A stretch of 64,000 nucleotides of DNA from Blautia sp. (GTDB lineage Bacteria; Bacillota; Clostridia; Lachnospirales; Lachnospiraceae): NCBI GenBank assembly GCA_026169535.1, contig JAPFCU010000079.1:1-64000 (forward strand), given 5' to 3'. This document shows positions 61,852 through 64,000 of the stretch, one piece after another. Below the pieces are notes generated by a model. It did not search any database and was not told the DNA's origin. It saw only the letters and a program-made list of their open reading frames with translations. Every line of letters starts with the position of its first letter. The first letter of the stretch is position 1. A program made the position numbers and the translations under genes.

Positions 61852-62670
61852 ATGATGAATGGAAGTAATTATAGTCTTAGCGATATTGCCGCTGCTACAG
61901 GCTCTAATCGTGATGGAAACGGTATGTGGGGCGGAGACTGGGCTAGCTGGATAATCCTGTTCCTCATTTTCGGAATGTTCGGATGGGGTGGCTTTGGCGG
62001 TTTCGGCGGTGGCTTCGGTGGTGGAGCAAACAATCCAGGATTACAAGGATTGGCAACCAGAGCCGATATTAACGAAGGCTTTGCTCTGAATGGTATTGAA
62101 CGTTCCCTTGCAGGAATCACACAGGGAATCTGTGACAGCACTTATGGTCTGACCGTAGCAATTAACAATGGTTTTTCCGCAAATCAGTTACAGCTCTGTA
62201 ACGGTTTCAATGGAGTAAACCAGGGATTTAATGCTTTGCAGGCGCAGTTGGCTCAGTGCTGCTGCGATAACCGTGAAGCGGTTGCACAGGTTCGATACGA
62301 CATGGCTACACAGTCTTGCGATACCAGAAATACAATCCAGAACACAACCAGAGACATTATTGATAACCAGAGTGCTGGAACAAGAGCAATTCTTGAAAAA
62401 CTCGGTCAGATGGAATACAATAATCTGAACGACAAGTATCAGGCAGCTTTATCTGAAAATCAGTCTCTGAAATTTGCGGCAAGCCAGAATGCACAGAACG
62501 CTTTCATTACTGCAAACAACAGTGCACAGACAGCAGAACTGATTCGTAGACTTGGCGCGGACTGTCCGCAGCCTGCCTACATCGTACAGCCACCGACTCC
62601 GGTAAATTTCCCGGTAAATAACTGTGGAACATTTACAGGATGCGGAAACGGCTGCGGCGGTTGTTGCTAA
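61852..62670 (+). CDS. Gly-rich phage protein with one membrane-like segment
   Basis: 272 residues. Start MNGSNYSLSDIAAATGSNRD, a hydrophobic stretch WASWIILFLIFGMFGWGG (about 25-43), a Gly/Phe run (GFGGFGGGFGGGANN), a long helical part with paired CCCDNR (about 140) and NTIQNTTRDIIDNQSAGTRA, and a Cys/Gly-rich end (CGNGCGGCC). The architecture recurs in Lachnospiraceae prophages as far as I recall, but the function is unknown. It could be a membrane-spanning injection or virion protein. Confidence 0.6.
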   Translation: MMNGSNYSLSDIAAATGSNRDGNGMWGGDWASWIILFLIFGMFGWGGFGGFGGGFGGGANNPGLQGLATRADINEGFALNGIERSLAGITQGICDSTYGLTVAINNGFSANQLQLCNGFNGVNQGFNALQAQLAQCCCDNREAVAQVRYDMATQSCDTRNTIQNTTRDIIDNQSAGTRAILEKLGQMEYNNLNDKYQAALSENQSLKFAASQNAQNAFITANNSAQTAELIRRLGADCPQPAYIVQPPTPVNFPVNNCGTFTGCGNGCGGCC

Positions 62671-62749
62671 GTAATTCGCCTTTAGAGGTTGACTAATTTC
62701 TAAGAGGTGGGTTACGGCTCGCCTCTTATTTGATTGAGAGGTAGAAGAT

Positions 62750-63184
62750 ATGAATTGTAAAAATGTATGCTCCCTTTGCTCGAAATTGGTACTGTCTGAA
62801 TCTGTAGCGTTTACTGATGGAAACTTGGTTATCACAATTCCGGCAGGAAGTTATCAGGATGGATGCAAATATTGTATCGTTGTGGCACAAAGAATCCCGG
62901 ACGAAACCACGATTGTCGCCCCGGTAGTTATTGAAATCTCTGGTGGAACAGAACAATATCCCCTTACAAAAGCAGGATGCCAGCAGGTAACAGCGTGTGG
63001 CATCAGAACCCGTACAAAATATAGTGTTGTGGTATCTACAAACGCAACAGGTGGTGTGTTCAAGATGCTTGGCAAGCCATATTGCACACCGGATAATAGA
63101 TTAACAGCTATTAACGGTACAGCTCCAACACCGGCTCCTGCACCAGGACCAGCAACGGCAGCAGTAAGAAAGGGGGACAAGTAG
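62750..63184 (+). CDS. Cys-rich beta protein, phage, 144 aa
   Basis: The N terminus has C-x2-C repeats (MNCKNVCSLCSKL). Beta-strand-rich middle (GNLVITIPAGSYQDGCKYCI, VVIEISGGTEQYPL), then a Pro/Ala tail (TPAPAPGPATAA). Likely a virion surface or decoration protein that travels with the Gly-rich gene before it. Not assigned to a family. Confidence 0.55.
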   Translation: MNCKNVCSLCSKLVLSESVAFTDGNLVITIPAGSYQDGCKYCIVVAQRIPDETTIVAPVVIEISGGTEQYPLTKAGCQQVTACGIRTRTKYSVVVSTNATGGVFKMLGKPYCTPDNRLTAINGTAPTPAPAPGPATAAVRKGDK

Positions 63185-63185
63185 T

Positions 63186-63881
63186 ATGCATAAGTTCGCA
63201 GAGAAGATCATGGAATGTGTAAAATCCAAAGTCGAAGCTAGAGGAATTGATAATGTCAGTTATGAAGAGGCTAAAGAGCTTGGAGAATGGGTTGACATTG
63301 CAAAAGATATCGTTTGCTATGATAAGGATATGAGACTTATTGAAGCAATGGACGAAGAAGAAAAGTATGGAGACATGGACTACCGCATGGGCTATCGCGG
63401 CAGAGATTCCAGAGGAAGATTTGTCCATCGTCCGGGCAGAGGTCGTTCCGCAGGGTATACGCCATATGTTCATATGATGCCACCTTTTATGGATGGAATG
63501 TATGATGAATATGATGGTATGTTGCCGGAAGATTATCGCATGGGCTATTCTGAAGGTAGAGGTGGACGTTCTGGTAATTATGGCAGTTACAGCAACTCTG
63601 GAAATTCTGGCGGACAGGAAAGTAACTCTGGCAGTTACGGATATTCCGAAGGAAATCGCGGAGGTTCCAGATATGGCGAAAGCTACGATGATTACCGGAA
63701 AGCCAGACGCCATTATACCGAAACCAAATCTCCTGAACATCAGAAAGAGATGCGCGAGAAGATCGGGGAAGTTTTCGATGATATGGAATCCATTACCATT
63801 GATATGGTAAAAGACATGACGCCAGAAGATAAGCAGAAATATCAGCTTAAACTTCAGAAGATGATGCAGAAAATTCAGTAA
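63186..63881 (+). CDS. phage protein with Gly/Ser/Tyr/Arg-rich low-complexity centre
   Basis: 231 residues. A helical N terminus (about 1-55), a low-complexity middle with GRDSRGRFVHRPGRGRSAGY and GGRSGNYGSYSNSGNSGG, and a helical C terminus (HQKEMREKIGEVFDDMESIT). It starts one base after the previous stop. It ends before a hairpin terminator. It may bind nucleic acid or form phase-separating assemblies (inference). Confidence 0.55.
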   Translation: MHKFAEKIMECVKSKVEARGIDNVSYEEAKELGEWVDIAKDIVCYDKDMRLIEAMDEEEKYGDMDYRMGYRGRDSRGRFVHRPGRGRSAGYTPYVHMMPPFMDGMYDEYDGMLPEDYRMGYSEGRGGRSGNYGSYSNSGNSGGQESNSGSYGYSEGNRGGSRYGESYDDYRKARRHYTETKSPEHQKEMREKIGEVFDDMESITIDMVKDMTPEDKQKYQLKLQKMMQKIQ

Positions 63882-63887
63882 TACAGA

Positions 63888-63918
63888 TAAGGGCTTGCTA
63901 TTTTTAGCAGGCTCTTTT
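63888..63918 (+). terminator. terminator after the unusual phage cassette
   Basis: GGGCTTGCTA pairs imperfectly with AGCAGGCTC around TTTTT, followed by TTTT. It marks the end of the transcription unit. Confidence 0.65.
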
Positions 63919-63940
63919 CGTTATAAAAGGTGGTAAAATC

Positions 63941-64000
63941 ATGACAAGAAAAAGAAAAGAGAAGATTAAAATTGATTTTGTGTGTGAAAAATGTGGAAAA
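63941..64000 (+). CDS. partial phage protein (cut by window end)
   Basis: An ATG with AAAGGTGG upstream opens MTRKRKEKIKIDFVCEKCGK and runs off the window. The basic start and C-x2-C suggest a zinc-finger mini-protein. Confidence 0.5.
   Translation, partial: MTRKRKEKIKIDFVCEKCGK

Overview
The window looks like chromosome of an anaerobic, low-GC Firmicute of the family Lachnospiraceae, most like Blautia or a close relative. The evidence is protein-level resemblance plus two Wood-Ljungdahl type methylene-tetrahydrofolate reductase modules (MetV/RnfC2/MetF), an oxygen-sensitive glycyl radical enzyme, a SipW-type signal peptidase operon and many strong sigma-A promoters. About the first 39.9 kb is host chromosome. 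From about 39.97 kb to the right edge it is an incomplete prophage.

Host part. The window opens in the last bases of a 23S rRNA gene, followed by a hairpin-rich trailer and a terminator with no 5S gene. Then come an ECF sigma factor with its DUF4179 partner, a MATE exporter and a ROK regulator. From 5.7 to 17.5 kb lies a sugar locus: glycyl radical enzyme (GRE) activase, an unusual GRE, a GntR regulator, a sedoheptulokinase-like FGGY kinase, a ribose-type ABC importer (ATPase, permease, binding protein), a YihS-like AGE-family isomerase and an aldose epimerase. It looks like uptake, isomerisation, phosphorylation and radical cleavage or dehydration of an unknown sugar. After tRNA-Trp come DUF3784, a second MATE, a TRIC-like channel and the methylene-THF reductase operon (a MetV-RnfC2 fusion, MetV and MetF). 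Housekeeping peptidases, a HAD phosphatase and a tyrosine-phosphatase-like protein follow, then branched-chain amino-acid genes (ilvN, ilvC, a divergent LysR, leuC, leuD). An operon for SipW, three SipW-dependent secreted proteins and a large thioester/SpaA adhesin ends this part.

Prophage part. The left end carries a tRNA 3'-end remnant and integrase-arm-like direct repeats. Early genes include a ribbon-helix-helix-like protein behind a tandem 13-bp repeat array, two promoter-plus-terminator small RNA candidates, a Cys-rich peptide, an XRE repressor divergent from a serine recombinase, and an HNH nuclease. At 46.7-47.7 kb there is about 0.95 kb without a convincing gene. It holds tRNA-Gln, a tRNA-Ile(TAT)-like gene and a degenerate tRNA-like element, separated by two roughly 300-nt stretches full of hairpins. 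The layout resembles the large ornate phage RNAs GOLLD and ROOL. Downstream are zinc-ribbon mini-proteins, a LemA-like membrane pair, a DEDD exonuclease and an RtcB RNA ligase, which suggests a phage RNA-repair or RNA-processing module. Next is the packaging and head module (TerL, SPP1-type portal, gp7-like, scaffold, decoration, major capsid, connector). The window ends with a phage cassette of unusual composition (Gln-rich, Gly-rich and Cys-rich proteins) where tail genes would be expected.

All calls come from reading the sequence and from family knowledge. No database or folding run was possible.
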